Assembly (NCBI RefSeq): GCF_024172085.1
Contig: NZ_JAMZDZ010000001.1
Location: 1,550,001 to 1,614,000, forward strand
Direction: 5' to 3'
DNA from: Hamadaea flava
Lineage (GTDB): Bacteria > Actinomycetota > Actinomycetes > Mycobacteriales > Micromonosporaceae
Length of the DNA stretch: 64,000 nt
Shown here: positions 47,777 through 55,734 of the stretch, piece after piece
Numbering within the stretch: the stretch's first letter is position 1
Layout of the letters: every line of letters starts with the position of its first letter
Translations under genes and position numbers: made by a program
Notes under the pieces: generated by a model
Databases searched by the model: none
Told to the model about the DNA's origin: nothing
Seen by the model: only the letters and a program-made list of their open reading frames with translations

Positions 47777-50331
47777 ATATCCCCCTGTGGAAGCGCGATA
47801 GGCAGGCTCACGATCATCGTGACACCCCCGCCCGGGGTGGTCTGCGGTTCGACGCTGCCGTCCATCGCCTCGGCGAGTCCACGCGACAGCGCCAGGCCCA
47901 GCCCGACGCCGGTGGTGTTGTCCCGGTCGCCCAGCCGCTGGAAGGGCTGGAAGACGTTCGCCCGGTCCTCCGCCCGGATGCCCCGGCCGTGGTCGACGAC
48001 CCGGATCTCCACCCGGTCGTCGTACTCGCTGGCGTGGACCGACGGCGGCCGGTCCGGCGGGCTGAACCGCAGCGCGTTGGCGAACAGGTTGGCCAGAATG
48101 CGTTCCAGCAGCGCCGGGTCGGCGGCGATCTCGGGCAGGTCGTCCGGCAGGTGCACCTCGACGGCGGCGGCAGAGGGGCCGAGATCTCGCAGGGCCAGCC
48201 CGGCGACCTCGCCGACGCTCGTCGGCTGAACGGCCATGCCGAGCGCACCGGCCTGCAACCGGCTCATGTCGAGGAGGTTGTCGACGAGCCGGGTCAGCTT
48301 GTCCAGCGACTCATCGGCGGCGGCCAGCAGCTCCCGCCGGTCCTCGTCGGCGAACTCCACGTCCGGGCTGCGCAGGCTGCCGACCGCTGCCTTCGCGGAC
48401 GTCAACGGCGTACGCAGATCGTGGCTGACGGCCTGGAGCAGCGCCGTGCGTACGCGGTCGGCCTCGGCGAGCGGTCCGGCAGCGGCGGCCTGCGCGGCGA
48501 GGCGCTCCTGCCGCAGGGCGGTCGCGGCCTGCGCGGCGAACGCCTCCACCACTCGCTGGTCGCCCGCGTCGAGGGGATGTCCCTTGAGGACGAGCGCGAG
48601 ATCGTCGTCGACCGGCACGTCCACGTCACCGTCGGCCGGGCTGACCGAGGGCTCGTTGCCGACGCTCGCGGCGACCTGCCACTTGGCCGGATCCCGGCGC
48701 ATGTCCGGGGCGCTGGGCGTGTCCGGGCGGCGTTCCAGGAGGGTGACGCTGGCCAGGGTGAACGTCTCCCGCAGCTGCTCCAGCAGGGCCGGCAGCGGTC
48801 GCTCACCGCGCAGGACGCTCCCCGCGACGGTGGCCAGCGTCTGCGCCTCGGCTCGGGCGCGCGCCGCCTCAGCCGTACGCCGGGCGGCCAGGTCGACCGT
48901 GGCGCTCACGGCGACGGCGACGAGCACGAAGACGAGCAGCGCGAGCAGGTTCTCGTGCTCGGCGATCGTCCACTCGTGGATCGGCGGAGTGAAGTAGTAG
49001 TTGAGCACCAGGAAGCTGGCGACGGCGGCGACCACTGCGGGCCAGATCCCGCCGACGAGGCCGATGAGCACGACCGCCGAGAGGAAGATCAAGATCTCGC
49101 TGGGCAGGGACAGCACGCTGCGGGACTCGTCCAACGCGAAGGTGAGGATCGGCATCAGCAATGCCGTCAGGACGAAACCCGCGACCCGGCGTCGCCACGT
49201 CAACCCGCTGCCGAAGGTGAGTCGTCCGGAGAATCGGCGGCGACCGCGCTTGGTCTCCTCGTGGGTCACGAGGTGGACGTCGATCGGCCCGGACTCGGCG
49301 GTGGTGGTGACGCCGACGCCGGGTGAGAAGATCTGGGCGAACCGGCCTCGGCGGCTCGCGCCGAGCACGAGCTGGGTGGCGTTGACCGCCCGGGCGAAGT
49401 CGAGCAGGGCCGTCGGGATGTCGTCGCCGATGACCTGGTGATAACTGCCGCCGACCCCCTCCACCAGTACGCGCTGCCGGGCGAGGTTGGCCGGATCGGT
49501 TCCGGAGGCGAGCCCGTCGCTGCGGGCGACGTGGACGGCGAGCAGTTCGGCGCCCTTGGTCCGGTCGGCGATCCGCCCGGCCCGCCGGATCAGGGTGTCG
49601 CCTTCGGGGCCGCCGGTCAGCGCCACGACGACCCGTTCCCGGGCTTCCCAGACGCCGCCGATGTTGTGCTCGGCCCGATAGCGTTCGAGCTGGTCGTCCA
49701 CCTTGTCAGCAAGCCACAGCAGGGCCAGTTCCCGTAGTGCGGTGAGGTTGCCGACCCGGAAGTAGTTGCCGAGCGCGGCGTCGACCTTCTCCGGCCCGTA
49801 CACGTTGCCGTGGGCCATCCGGCTGCGCAGCGCCTCGGCCGTCATGTCGACCAGCTCGATCTGGGCCGCCTGCCGGACGACGGCGTCGGGGACGGTCTCC
49901 TGCTGATGGATCTTGGTGATCGCCTCGACGACGTCGTTCAACGACTCGATGTGCTGGATGTTGAGCGTGGTGATCACCGAGACGCCCGCGTCGAGCAGCT
50001 CGGTGATGTCCTGCCAGCGCTTGGCGTTGCGGCTGCCCGGCACGTTGGTGTGGGCGAACTCGTCGATCAACGCGACCGCGGGCCGCCGGGCCAGCACGGC
50101 GTCGACGTCCATCTCGGTGAACGTCGCCCCGCGGTACGCCATGGTCTTGCGCGCGACGACCTCCAGGTCGCCGATCATCGCCTCGGTCAGTCTGCGGCCA
50201 TGCGTCTCCACGAGGCCGACGACGACGTCGGTCCCCCGTTCCCGGCGCCGGTTGCCCTCCTCGAGCATCTTGTAGGTCTTGCCGACCCCCGGCGCGGCCC
50301 CGAGATAGATCCGCAGGGTTCCGCGTGGCAC
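47773..50331 (-). CDS. kdpD: KdpD turgor/potassium-sensing histidine kinase
   Basis: An 852-residue full-length KdpD. It has the N-terminal KdpD domain with Walker-type GAAPGVGKTYKMLEEGN and LIDEFAHTNVPGSRNAKRW, then a universal-stress-like segment (VLVEGVGGSYHQVIGDDIPTALLDFARAVNATQLVLGASRRGR). Four closely spaced membrane helices (DUF4118), a GAF-like region and a kinase core with His in QAVSHDLRTPLTSAK follow. AAGGAGG 5 nt upstream settles the start at GTG 50331. A longer open frame to 50421 reads through a palindromic repeat and is not real. It is the fifth gene of kdpFABCDE. Confidence 0.95.
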   Translation of the reverse strand: MPRGTLRIYLGAAPGVGKTYKMLEEGNRRRERGTDVVVGLVETHGRRLTEAMIGDLEVVARKTMAYRGATFTEMDVDAVLARRPAVALIDEFAHTNVPGSRNAKRWQDITELLDAGVSVITTLNIQHIESLNDVVEAITKIHQQETVPDAVVRQAAQIELVDMTAEALRSRMAHGNVYGPEKVDAALGNYFRVGNLTALRELALLWLADKVDDQLERYRAEHNIGGVWEARERVVVALTGGPEGDTLIRRAGRIADRTKGAELLAVHVARSDGLASGTDPANLARQRVLVEGVGGSYHQVIGDDIPTALLDFARAVNATQLVLGASRRGRFAQIFSPGVGVTTTAESGPIDVHLVTHEETKRGRRRFSGRLTFGSGLTWRRRVAGFVLTALLMPILTFALDESRSVLSLPSEILIFLSAVVLIGLVGGIWPAVVAAVASFLVLNYYFTPPIHEWTIAEHENLLALLVFVLVAVAVSATVDLAARRTAEAARARAEAQTLATVAGSVLRGERPLPALLEQLRETFTLASVTLLERRPDTPSAPDMRRDPAKWQVAASVGNEPSVSPADGDVDVPVDDDLALVLKGHPLDAGDQRVVEAFAAQAATALRQERLAAQAAAAGPLAEADRVRTALLQAVSHDLRTPLTSAKAAVGSLRSPDVEFADEDRRELLAAADESLDKLTRLVDNLLDMSRLQAGALGMAVQPTSVGEVAGLALRDLGPSAAAVEVHLPDDLPEIAADPALLERILANLFANALRFSPPDRPPSVHASEYDDRVEIRVVDHGRGIRAEDRANVFQPFQRLGDRDNTTGVGLGLALSRGLAEAMDGSVEPQTTPGGGVTMIVSLPIALPQGDM

Positions 50332-50347
50332 CTGATCCTCCTTCTCA

Positions 50348-50420
50348 TGATCATTGCGCCGGCCATGCCGCTTCAGCGGACGTTTCGCCGCGCGAACCCA
50401 CATGGCTGGCGCAATGATCA
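50348..50420 (-). repeat. Palindromic repeat element, copy B
   Basis: A 73-bp element with 20-bp terminal inverted repeats: TGATCATTGCGCCGGCCATG and, at the other end, CATGGCTGGCGCAATGATCA. Its reverse complement aligns closely with copy A at 38431-38500. It sits in the 91-bp gap between kdpC and kdpD, where a folded hairpin would affect the mRNA. Confidence 0.88.
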
Positions 50421-50422
50421 CG

Positions 50423-51325
50423 CTACTGCGGGTATGGGTAGTTTGCGTCTAGGGCGAGGTTGAGGAGGAGGACGTTGACGGCGGGTTCCCCCAGGAATCC
50501 CAGGGCACGCCCGGTGGTGTTGTCGTCGACGAGCTTCTGCACCTCGACAGGCGTGATGTTGCGGGCCTGGGCGACCCGGCCGATCTGCAGCTTCGCGTAC
50601 GCCGGGCTGATCTGCGGGTCCAGGCCGCTGCCGCTGGCCGTGACCGCGTCCGCCGGGACCGCCGAGTCGGCCGGGGCGTCGCCCCGGATCGGCACGAGCA
50701 CGCCCCCGGAGTAGTCCTCGCCGAACGTGGCGCACTCCACGGCCACGCCCTCGTAGGACGAGCGGAAGGGCGTCGCGGGGCAGCGCTGGTTGACGCTGAC
50801 CACGCGGGTGACCTTGCCGGTCAGGCCGTCGCTGTGAAAGACCCGGAGCACCGCGCCGAGCCCGTCGGCGGTGCAGTACGGCCGGCTGCCGTCCACGCCT
50901 TCCAGCTCGCCGACGGCCTTGCTTCGCGAGCAGACCTGCGACAACAGGCTCAGCGAGCTGCCGTCACCGGCCTCGGAGTTCGGGTCCAGGGCCGGGTCGC
51001 CGAGGGTGTCCTCGATCGATTCCGGGCCGAGGTTGCTCGCACTGGTCGAGTCCGGGTCGTAGCCGTCGCCCGCGGCCGACGGCCGCGACTGGAAGTACTG
51101 CTTCAGCGCGTTGCCCTGATCGTCGGTGAACAGCTGCCCGACGATCTCGCTACCGACCGGCTTGCCGTTCGCGGTCACGACCGAGCCGTTCGCCTTGTCC
51201 CGCAACCCGGGCAGCTGGGCCACCCCGGTCACCACCAACGGGTACGCGATGCCGAGGAGCACGGTGAAGGCGAGTACCGCCCGCAGTGCCGCCAAATGTT
51301 GTGAAACCCATGAAGGAAGTCGCAT
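50423..51325 (-). CDS. kdpC: KdpC subunit of K+-transporting ATPase, enlarged
   Basis: A 300-residue KdpC, the periplasm-facing subunit that stabilises KdpB and raises potassium affinity. One N-terminal helix (HLAALRAVLAFTVLLGIAYPLVVTGVAQL) is followed by GSEIVGQLFTDDQGNALKQYFQSRPSAAGDGYDPDSTSASNLGP, and the C-terminus has SPAYAKLQIGRVAQARNI and VNVLLLNLALD. The usual length is about 190-220 residues; here roughly 100 extra residues with four Cys are inserted between the conserved halves. The start ATG 51325 lies 4 bp after the kdpB stop with AAGG upstream. Confidence 0.93.
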   Translation of the reverse strand: MRLPSWVSQHLAALRAVLAFTVLLGIAYPLVVTGVAQLPGLRDKANGSVVTANGKPVGSEIVGQLFTDDQGNALKQYFQSRPSAAGDGYDPDSTSASNLGPESIEDTLGDPALDPNSEAGDGSSLSLLSQVCSRSKAVGELEGVDGSRPYCTADGLGAVLRVFHSDGLTGKVTRVVSVNQRCPATPFRSSYEGVAVECATFGEDYSGGVLVPIRGDAPADSAVPADAVTASGSGLDPQISPAYAKLQIGRVAQARNITPVEVQKLVDDNTTGRALGFLGEPAVNVLLLNLALDANYPYPQ

Positions 51326-51329
51326 TGCC

Positions 51330-53465
51330 TTACATCCCCGGCAGATTGAGCCAACTGGAGAGGCTCTGAATGAGAAGGTCGATGAGTTTGATGCCGATGA
51401 ACGGCGCGACGACGCCGCCCAGGCCGTAGATCCACAGGTTGCGCCGCAACATCTCCGCCGCGCCACCGGGCCGATACCGCACACCGCGCAGGGCGAGCGG
51501 GATCAGCAGCACGATGATGATGGCGTTGAAGATGACGGCCGACAGGATCGCCGACTGCGGGCTGTGCAGCCGCATGATGTTCAGCGCGTCGAGGGACGGG
51601 TAGACCGCCGCGAACATCGCCGGGATGATCGCGAAGTACTTGGCGATGTCGTTGGCGATCGAGAACGTCGTCAGGGCGCCCCGGGTGATCAGCAGTTGCT
51701 TGCCGATCTCGACGATCTCGATGAGCTTGGTCGGGTCGGAGTCGAGGTCGACCATGTTGCCGGCCTCTTTCGCCGCGGACGTGCCGGTGTTCATCGCCAC
51801 CCCGACGTCGGCCTGCGCCAGCGCCGGCGCGTCGTTGGTGCCGTCACCGGTCATCGCGACGAGCTTGCCGCCCTCCTGCTCCTTCTTGATCAGGGCGAGC
51901 TTGTCCTCGGGAGTCGCCTCGGCGAGGAAGTCGTCCACCCCGGCCTCGTCCGCGATCGCCCTGGCGGTCAGCGGGTTGTCGCCGGTGATCATGACGGTGC
52001 GGATGCCCATGGCGCGCATCTCGTCGAAGCGCTCCCGCATGCCCTGTTTGACGACGTCCTTGAGGTGGATGACGCCCAGGGCCCGGGCCGGCTGCCCGTC
52101 GACGTGTTCGGCGACGACCAATGGCGTACCGCCGCTGCCGCTGATCCCGTCGACCATGGGGCCGACCTCGTCGGTCGGGTGGCCGCCGTTATCGCGTACC
52201 CACTTCATGACCGCAGTCGCGGCACCCTTGCGGATGCGCCGCGTGGAGCCGTTCTCGGTCACGTCCACGCCGGACATCCGGGTCTGCGCCGTGAACTCCA
52301 CCCACGTCGCGTGGGTCAGCTCGCCCGGCTCGCGCTCGCGCAGGCCGTACTGCTGCTTGGCGAAGACCACGATGGACCGGCCTTCAGGCGTCTGGTCGGC
52401 CAGGCTGGACAGCTGGGCGGCGTCGGCGAGCAGGTCTTCGGAGACGTCGGTGACCGGGGTGAACTCGCCGGCCTGCCGGTTGCCCAGGGTGATGGTGCCG
52501 GTCTTGTCCAGCAGCAGGGTGTTGACGTCGCCGGCGGCCTCGACCGCTCGGCCGGACATGGCCAGCACGTTGCGCTGTACGAGCCGGTCCATGCCCGCGA
52601 TGCCGATCGCGGACAGCAACGCGCCGATCGTGGTCGGGATGAGGCAGACCAGCAGCGAGACGAGCACGATGCCGGTGACGCCGTCGGCGTTGATCGCCAG
52701 GGTGTCGGGTGCGGCCCCCTGCCAGTTCTTGGCGTAGATCGCCATCGGCTGCAAGGTGACGGTGGCCAGCAGGAAGATGATCGTCATCGCGGCGAGCAGG
52801 ATGTTCAGCGCGATCTCGTTCGGCGTCTTCTGCCGGTTGGCCCCCTCGACCAGGGCGATCATCCGGTCGATGAAACTCTCCCCTGGCTTCTGGGTGATCT
52901 TCACGACGATCCGGTCCGAGAGGACCTTCGTGCCGCCGGTGACGGCGCTGCGGTCTCCGCCGGACTCCCGGATGACCGGGGCCGACTCGCCGGTGATCGC
53001 CGACTCGTCGACGCTGGCGATGCCCTCGACGACGTCGCCGTCACCGGGGATGATCTGGCCCGCCTCGACGACCACGAGGTCGCCGAGCGTCAGGGCGGTC
53101 GCGGCGACCGCCTCTTCGCGGGTCTCCGTCTGGCCGGGCTGCCAGCCGATGAGCTTGCGGGCCATCGTCTGGGTCTTGGCCTTGCGCAGGGTGTCGGCCT
53201 GCGCCTTGCCTCGGCCCTCGGCGACCGCCTCGGCCAGGTTGGCGAAGACGACGGTCAACCAGAGCCATACGACGATCGCCCAGGCGAAGAAGCTCGGGCC
53301 GGCCAGCGCCAGCACGGTGGTGAACACCGCGCCGATCTCGACGATGAGCATGACGGGGTTACGCCACAGCGTGACCGGGTTGAGCTTGCGCAAGGCGTCC
53401 GGAAGGGAGTTCAGCATCTGCCGGGGGTCGAGCAGACCGCCGGAGACGCGATTCTTAGCAGACAC
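51330..53465 (-). CDS. kdpB: KdpB, ATP-hydrolysing subunit of K+-transporting ATPase
   Basis: A 711-residue P-type ATPase that drives high-affinity potassium uptake. Signatures are [19 protein letters not shown], the phosphorylation site [46 protein letters not shown] and [19 protein letters not shown], with seven probable membrane helices. The start is GTG 53465 with AAGGAAA upstream. It lies 111 bp downstream of kdpA, an unusually long gap for this operon. Confidence 0.97.
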   Translation of the reverse strand: MSAKNRVSGGLLDPRQMLNSLPDALRKLNPVTLWRNPVMLIVEIGAVFTTVLALAGPSFFAWAIVVWLWLTVVFANLAEAVAEGRGKAQADTLRKAKTQTMARKLIGWQPGQTETREEAVAATALTLGDLVVVEAGQIIPGDGDVVEGIASVDESAITGESAPVIRESGGDRSAVTGGTKVLSDRIVVKITQKPGESFIDRMIALVEGANRQKTPNEIALNILLAAMTIIFLLATVTLQPMAIYAKNWQGAAPDTLAINADGVTGIVLVSLLVCLIPTTIGALLSAIGIAGMDRLVQRNVLAMSGRAVEAAGDVNTLLLDKTGTITLGNRQAGEFTPVTDVSEDLLADAAQLSSLADQTPEGRSIVVFAKQQYGLREREPGELTHATWVEFTAQTRMSGVDVTENGSTRRIRKGAATAVMKWVRDNGGHPTDEVGPMVDGISGSGGTPLVVAEHVDGQPARALGVIHLKDVVKQGMRERFDEMRAMGIRTVMITGDNPLTARAIADEAGVDDFLAEATPEDKLALIKKEQEGGKLVAMTGDGTNDAPALAQADVGVAMNTGTSAAKEAGNMVDLDSDPTKLIEIVEIGKQLLITRGALTTFSIANDIAKYFAIIPAMFAAVYPSLDALNIMRLHSPQSAILSAVIFNAIIIVLLIPLALRGVRYRPGGAAEMLRRNLWIYGLGGVVAPFIGIKLIDLLIQSLSSWLNLPGM

Positions 53466-53577
53466 GGGGTTTCCTTGAAAGCACGGGTGTGGAAGGGAAG
53501 GCCGTCAAGGCCTGACCGGTGCGGCGGGAGCAACGGGCGGAACCACCGCGATGGCACGACATGATGTTGATGATCAT
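53455..53577 (-). CDS. Possible 40-aa ORF bridging kdpA and kdpB
   Basis: ATG 53577 overlaps the kdpA stop (TGATG), and the frame runs through the 111-bp gap to overlap the kdpB start by 11 bp. The peptide starts [20 protein letters not shown] and is basic with three Cys; I recognise no family. Its only support is the perfect placement for translational coupling across a gap that is normally absent. It may be accidental. Confidence 0.25.
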   Translation of the reverse strand: MIINIMSCHRGGSARCSRRTGQALTAFPSTPVLSRKPRVC

Positions 53578-55238
53578 CAGCGGAGTCCTTCCGCCAGCGG
53601 GCCGAGGGCCAACGCGGGGAGGAAGGTGAGCGCGACGAGGATGATCGTCACGCCGGCCACCATGCCGATGAACAGCGGTTTGTGGGTCGGGAGGGTGCCT
53701 GCGGAGGCCGGGGTCGGTTTCTGCCGGGCGAGCGATCCGGCCATGCCGAGCACGAAGATGATCGGCAGGAACCGGCCGAACAACATCGCCAGCCCGAGCG
53801 CGGTGTTCCACCAGGGGGTGTTGACCGTGATGCCGGCGAACGCGGAGCCGTTGTTGTTGGCCGCCGAGGTGAACGCGTAGAGCACTTCGGAGAAGCCGTG
53901 CGGGCCGACGTTGAGCTGGGTCGACCAGTTGCCGGTCGCCATCGCCGCGGCCGTGCCGATGAGCACGATCGCCGGGGTGACGAGGAAGTACAGCGACGCG
54001 AACTTCATCTCGCGGGCGCCGATCTTCTTGCCGAGGTACTCCGGGGTGCGCCCGACCATGAGGCCGGCCACGAACACCGTGATCACGGCGAGGACGAGCA
54101 TGCCGTAGAGGCCCGTGCCCGTGCCGCCGGGCGCGACCTCGCCCAGCATCATGTTGAACAAGGTGACCGCGCCGCCGAGGGACGTGTAGGAATCGTGGAA
54201 CGAGTCCACGGCACCCGTCGAGGTCAGCGTCGTCGCGGAGGCGAAGGTCGCCGAGTTGGCGACGCCGAACCTGGTCTCGACGCCCTCCAGGGCCGCGCCG
54301 ACCGCGTTCGGGACGGTGCCGGCGTGCGCCAGCTGCGCCCAGTTGATGAGCACGACGCTGCCGATCGCCAGGATCGCCATGACCGAGACGATGGCCAGGC
54401 CCTGCCGCTTGTCGCCGACCATCCGGCCGAAGACCCGCGGAATCGAGAAGCCGATCATCGTGAGCAGGTAGATCTCGATCCAGTTGGTCCAGCTCGTCGG
54501 GTTCTCGAACGGATGCGCGCTGTTGACGTTGTAGAAGCCGCCGCCGTTGGTGCCCAGCAGCTTGATGACCTCCTGGCTGGCCACGCCGCCCCCGGTGAGG
54601 TGCTGCGACGCCCCGTTCAGCGTGGTCACGTCGGTGCCGTTGCTGAAGTTCTGCACGACGCCTCCGGCGATCAGGATGATCGCGAAGACGACGGCCACCG
54701 GCAGCAGCACTCGGATCACCGTCCGGGTCAAGTCGACCCAGAAGTTGCCCAGCTGATCGGTCTTGCTGCGGGCAAAGCCGCGCACGACCGCCAGGGCGAC
54801 CGCGATGCCGACCGCCGCCGAGACGAAGTTCTGCACCGCCAGGCCGGCCGCCTGCGTCGCGTGCGACATCGTCGACTCGCCGGAGTACGCCTGCCAGTTG
54901 GTGTTGGTGGTGAAGCTGACCGCCGTGTTCCAGGCCAGTTCGACCGGCACGGCGGTGAAGTCGGTACCGAACTGCCAGATCTTGTCCTGGAACCGCTCGA
55001 AGGCGTACAGGAAGAGCAGGGACAGCGCCGAGAAGGCCAGCACGCTGCGGGCGTACGTGGTCCACTTCTGCTCGGCTGCGGGGTCGACCCCGATCGTCTT
55101 GTAGACGCCGCGCTCGACGACCAGGTGCTTGGTCGAGGTCAACGCCCGATACATGTAGTCGCCGAAGAAGCGGTACGACACCGCCAGGGCGGCGATCAGC
55201 GAGACGATGAAGACAACGCCCGCCGTAGTTGTGGACAT
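53577..55238 (-). CDS. kdpA: KdpA, potassium-binding channel-like subunit
   Basis: A 553-residue membrane protein with about ten helices, the potassium-selective subunit related to SKT-type channels. Selectivity-filter-like regions are recognisable in [64 protein letters not shown] and [14 protein letters not shown]. The kdpF stop and kdpA ATG are adjacent (TAGATG), so the two are co-translated. KdpA ends LAEGLR with TGA overlapping a following small ORF. Confidence 0.97.
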   Translation of the reverse strand: MSTTTAGVVFIVSLIAALAVSYRFFGDYMYRALTSTKHLVVERGVYKTIGVDPAAEQKWTTYARSVLAFSALSLLFLYAFERFQDKIWQFGTDFTAVPVELAWNTAVSFTTNTNWQAYSGESTMSHATQAAGLAVQNFVSAAVGIAVALAVVRGFARSKTDQLGNFWVDLTRTVIRVLLPVAVVFAIILIAGGVVQNFSNGTDVTTLNGASQHLTGGGVASQEVIKLLGTNGGGFYNVNSAHPFENPTSWTNWIEIYLLTMIGFSIPRVFGRMVGDKRQGLAIVSVMAILAIGSVVLINWAQLAHAGTVPNAVGAALEGVETRFGVANSATFASATTLTSTGAVDSFHDSYTSLGGAVTLFNMMLGEVAPGGTGTGLYGMLVLAVITVFVAGLMVGRTPEYLGKKIGAREMKFASLYFLVTPAIVLIGTAAAMATGNWSTQLNVGPHGFSEVLYAFTSAANNNGSAFAGITVNTPWWNTALGLAMLFGRFLPIIFVLGMAGSLARQKPTPASAGTLPTHKPLFIGMVAGVTIILVALTFLPALALGPLAEGLR

Positions 55239-55328
55239 CTAAAACTTCTCCGGTTTGATGAGGGCGAAAACCAGGAATGCCGCCAGCACGACCGCGAGGA
55301 CCAGGCCGGCCACGTTCGACGCGCTCAC
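55239..55328 (-). CDS. kdpF: KdpF, small stabilising subunit of Kdp
   Basis: A 29-residue single-helix membrane peptide, VSASNVAGLVLAVVLAAFLV followed by FALIKPEKF, with the KPEKF end typical of KdpF. It stabilises the KdpABC complex. GTG 55328 overlaps the stop of another tiny ORF (GTGA), and TAG is directly followed by the kdpA ATG. Confidence 0.9.
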   Translation of the reverse strand: MSASNVAGLVLAVVLAAFLVFALIKPEKF

Positions 55329-55408
55329 AGCCGTTCCACTCCCTTGACCAGCAGACCCATGGCGACGAAAGCCGCCACCGTGATCAGCACGTACGCCACG
55401 TCAGGCAT
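55325..55408 (-). CDS. Tiny membrane ORF preceding kdpF, 27 aa
   Basis: The peptide MPDVAYVLITVAAFVAMGLL with a VKGVERL tail is one membrane helix with a basic end. GAGGAG lies about 9 nt upstream, and its stop overlaps the kdpF start (GTGA). The strong ribosome site, the hydrophobic helix and the coupling all support a real gene, the first of the kdp operon. Its function is unknown; a second KdpF-like helper is possible. Confidence 0.75.
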   Translation of the reverse strand: MPDVAYVLITVAAFVAMGLLVKGVERL

Positions 55409-55504
55409 CGTGCTCGTCCTCCTCGATGTCAGCGGCCGCTGTTCGGCCGCGCCACCGAAGTCAAGCGCCGGGGGAACCGGGCGGACAGAGGTCCTTACGC
55501 GTTC

Positions 55505-55542
55505 TTGACGCGCGGCCGGGGTTTCTTGACGGTTCGTTGACG
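55505..55542 (+). promoter_or_regulatory. TTGACG direct repeats upstream of the kdp operon
   Basis: TTGACG occurs at 55505-55510, 55526-55531 and 55537-55542. Start-to-start distances are 21 and 11 bp, two turns and one turn of the helix, as expected for OmpR-family regulators such as KdpE. The cluster is about 100 bp upstream of the first kdp start. Confidence 0.6.
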
Positions 55543-55572
55543 ACCTGGTGCTCGTGGCTCACTCGGGCGCTT

Positions 55573-55628
55573 CATGATCAGGGTCAGTTTCGTGGTGCTA
55601 TAGCACCACAAAAGTTCCCCTGATCATG
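55573..55628. repeat. Nested palindromic element in the kdp/kimA control region
   Basis: Outer arms CATGATCAGGG (55573-55583) and CCCTGATCATG (55618-55628) are perfect 11-bp inverted repeats. Inside them GTGGTGCTATAGCACCAC (55592-55609) is a perfect 18-bp palindrome. The whole could fold as a long cruciform or act as a bidirectional terminator between divergent operons, or be a small mobile palindrome. Confidence 0.8.
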
Positions 55629-55657
55629 GGGAGGCGCCGCATCCCCGCTAACGCCGT

Positions 55658-55694
55658 GTCAAGATCCGCGCCGGAGCCGTTAAGAACGCGTCAA
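55658..55694 (-). promoter_or_regulatory. TTGACG-type repeats upstream of kimA-like gene
   Basis: On the minus strand TTGACG lies at 55689-55694 and TTAACG at 55678-55683, 11 bp apart, with TTGACA at 55658-55663, about three helical turns from the first. The same half-site as on the kdp side suggests common control by a KdpE-type regulator. Confidence 0.5.
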
Positions 55695-55734
55695 GATCGC
55701 CGCTGCCGCACTCCTGACGGCCTTGACTGGAAGC

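Noticed and set aside
50332-50421. An N-terminal extension of KdpD starting MIIAPAMW
   Set aside because: The extension is the translated palindromic repeat, also seen out of context at 38431. The AAGGAGG and GTG at 50331 give the normal KdpD start.
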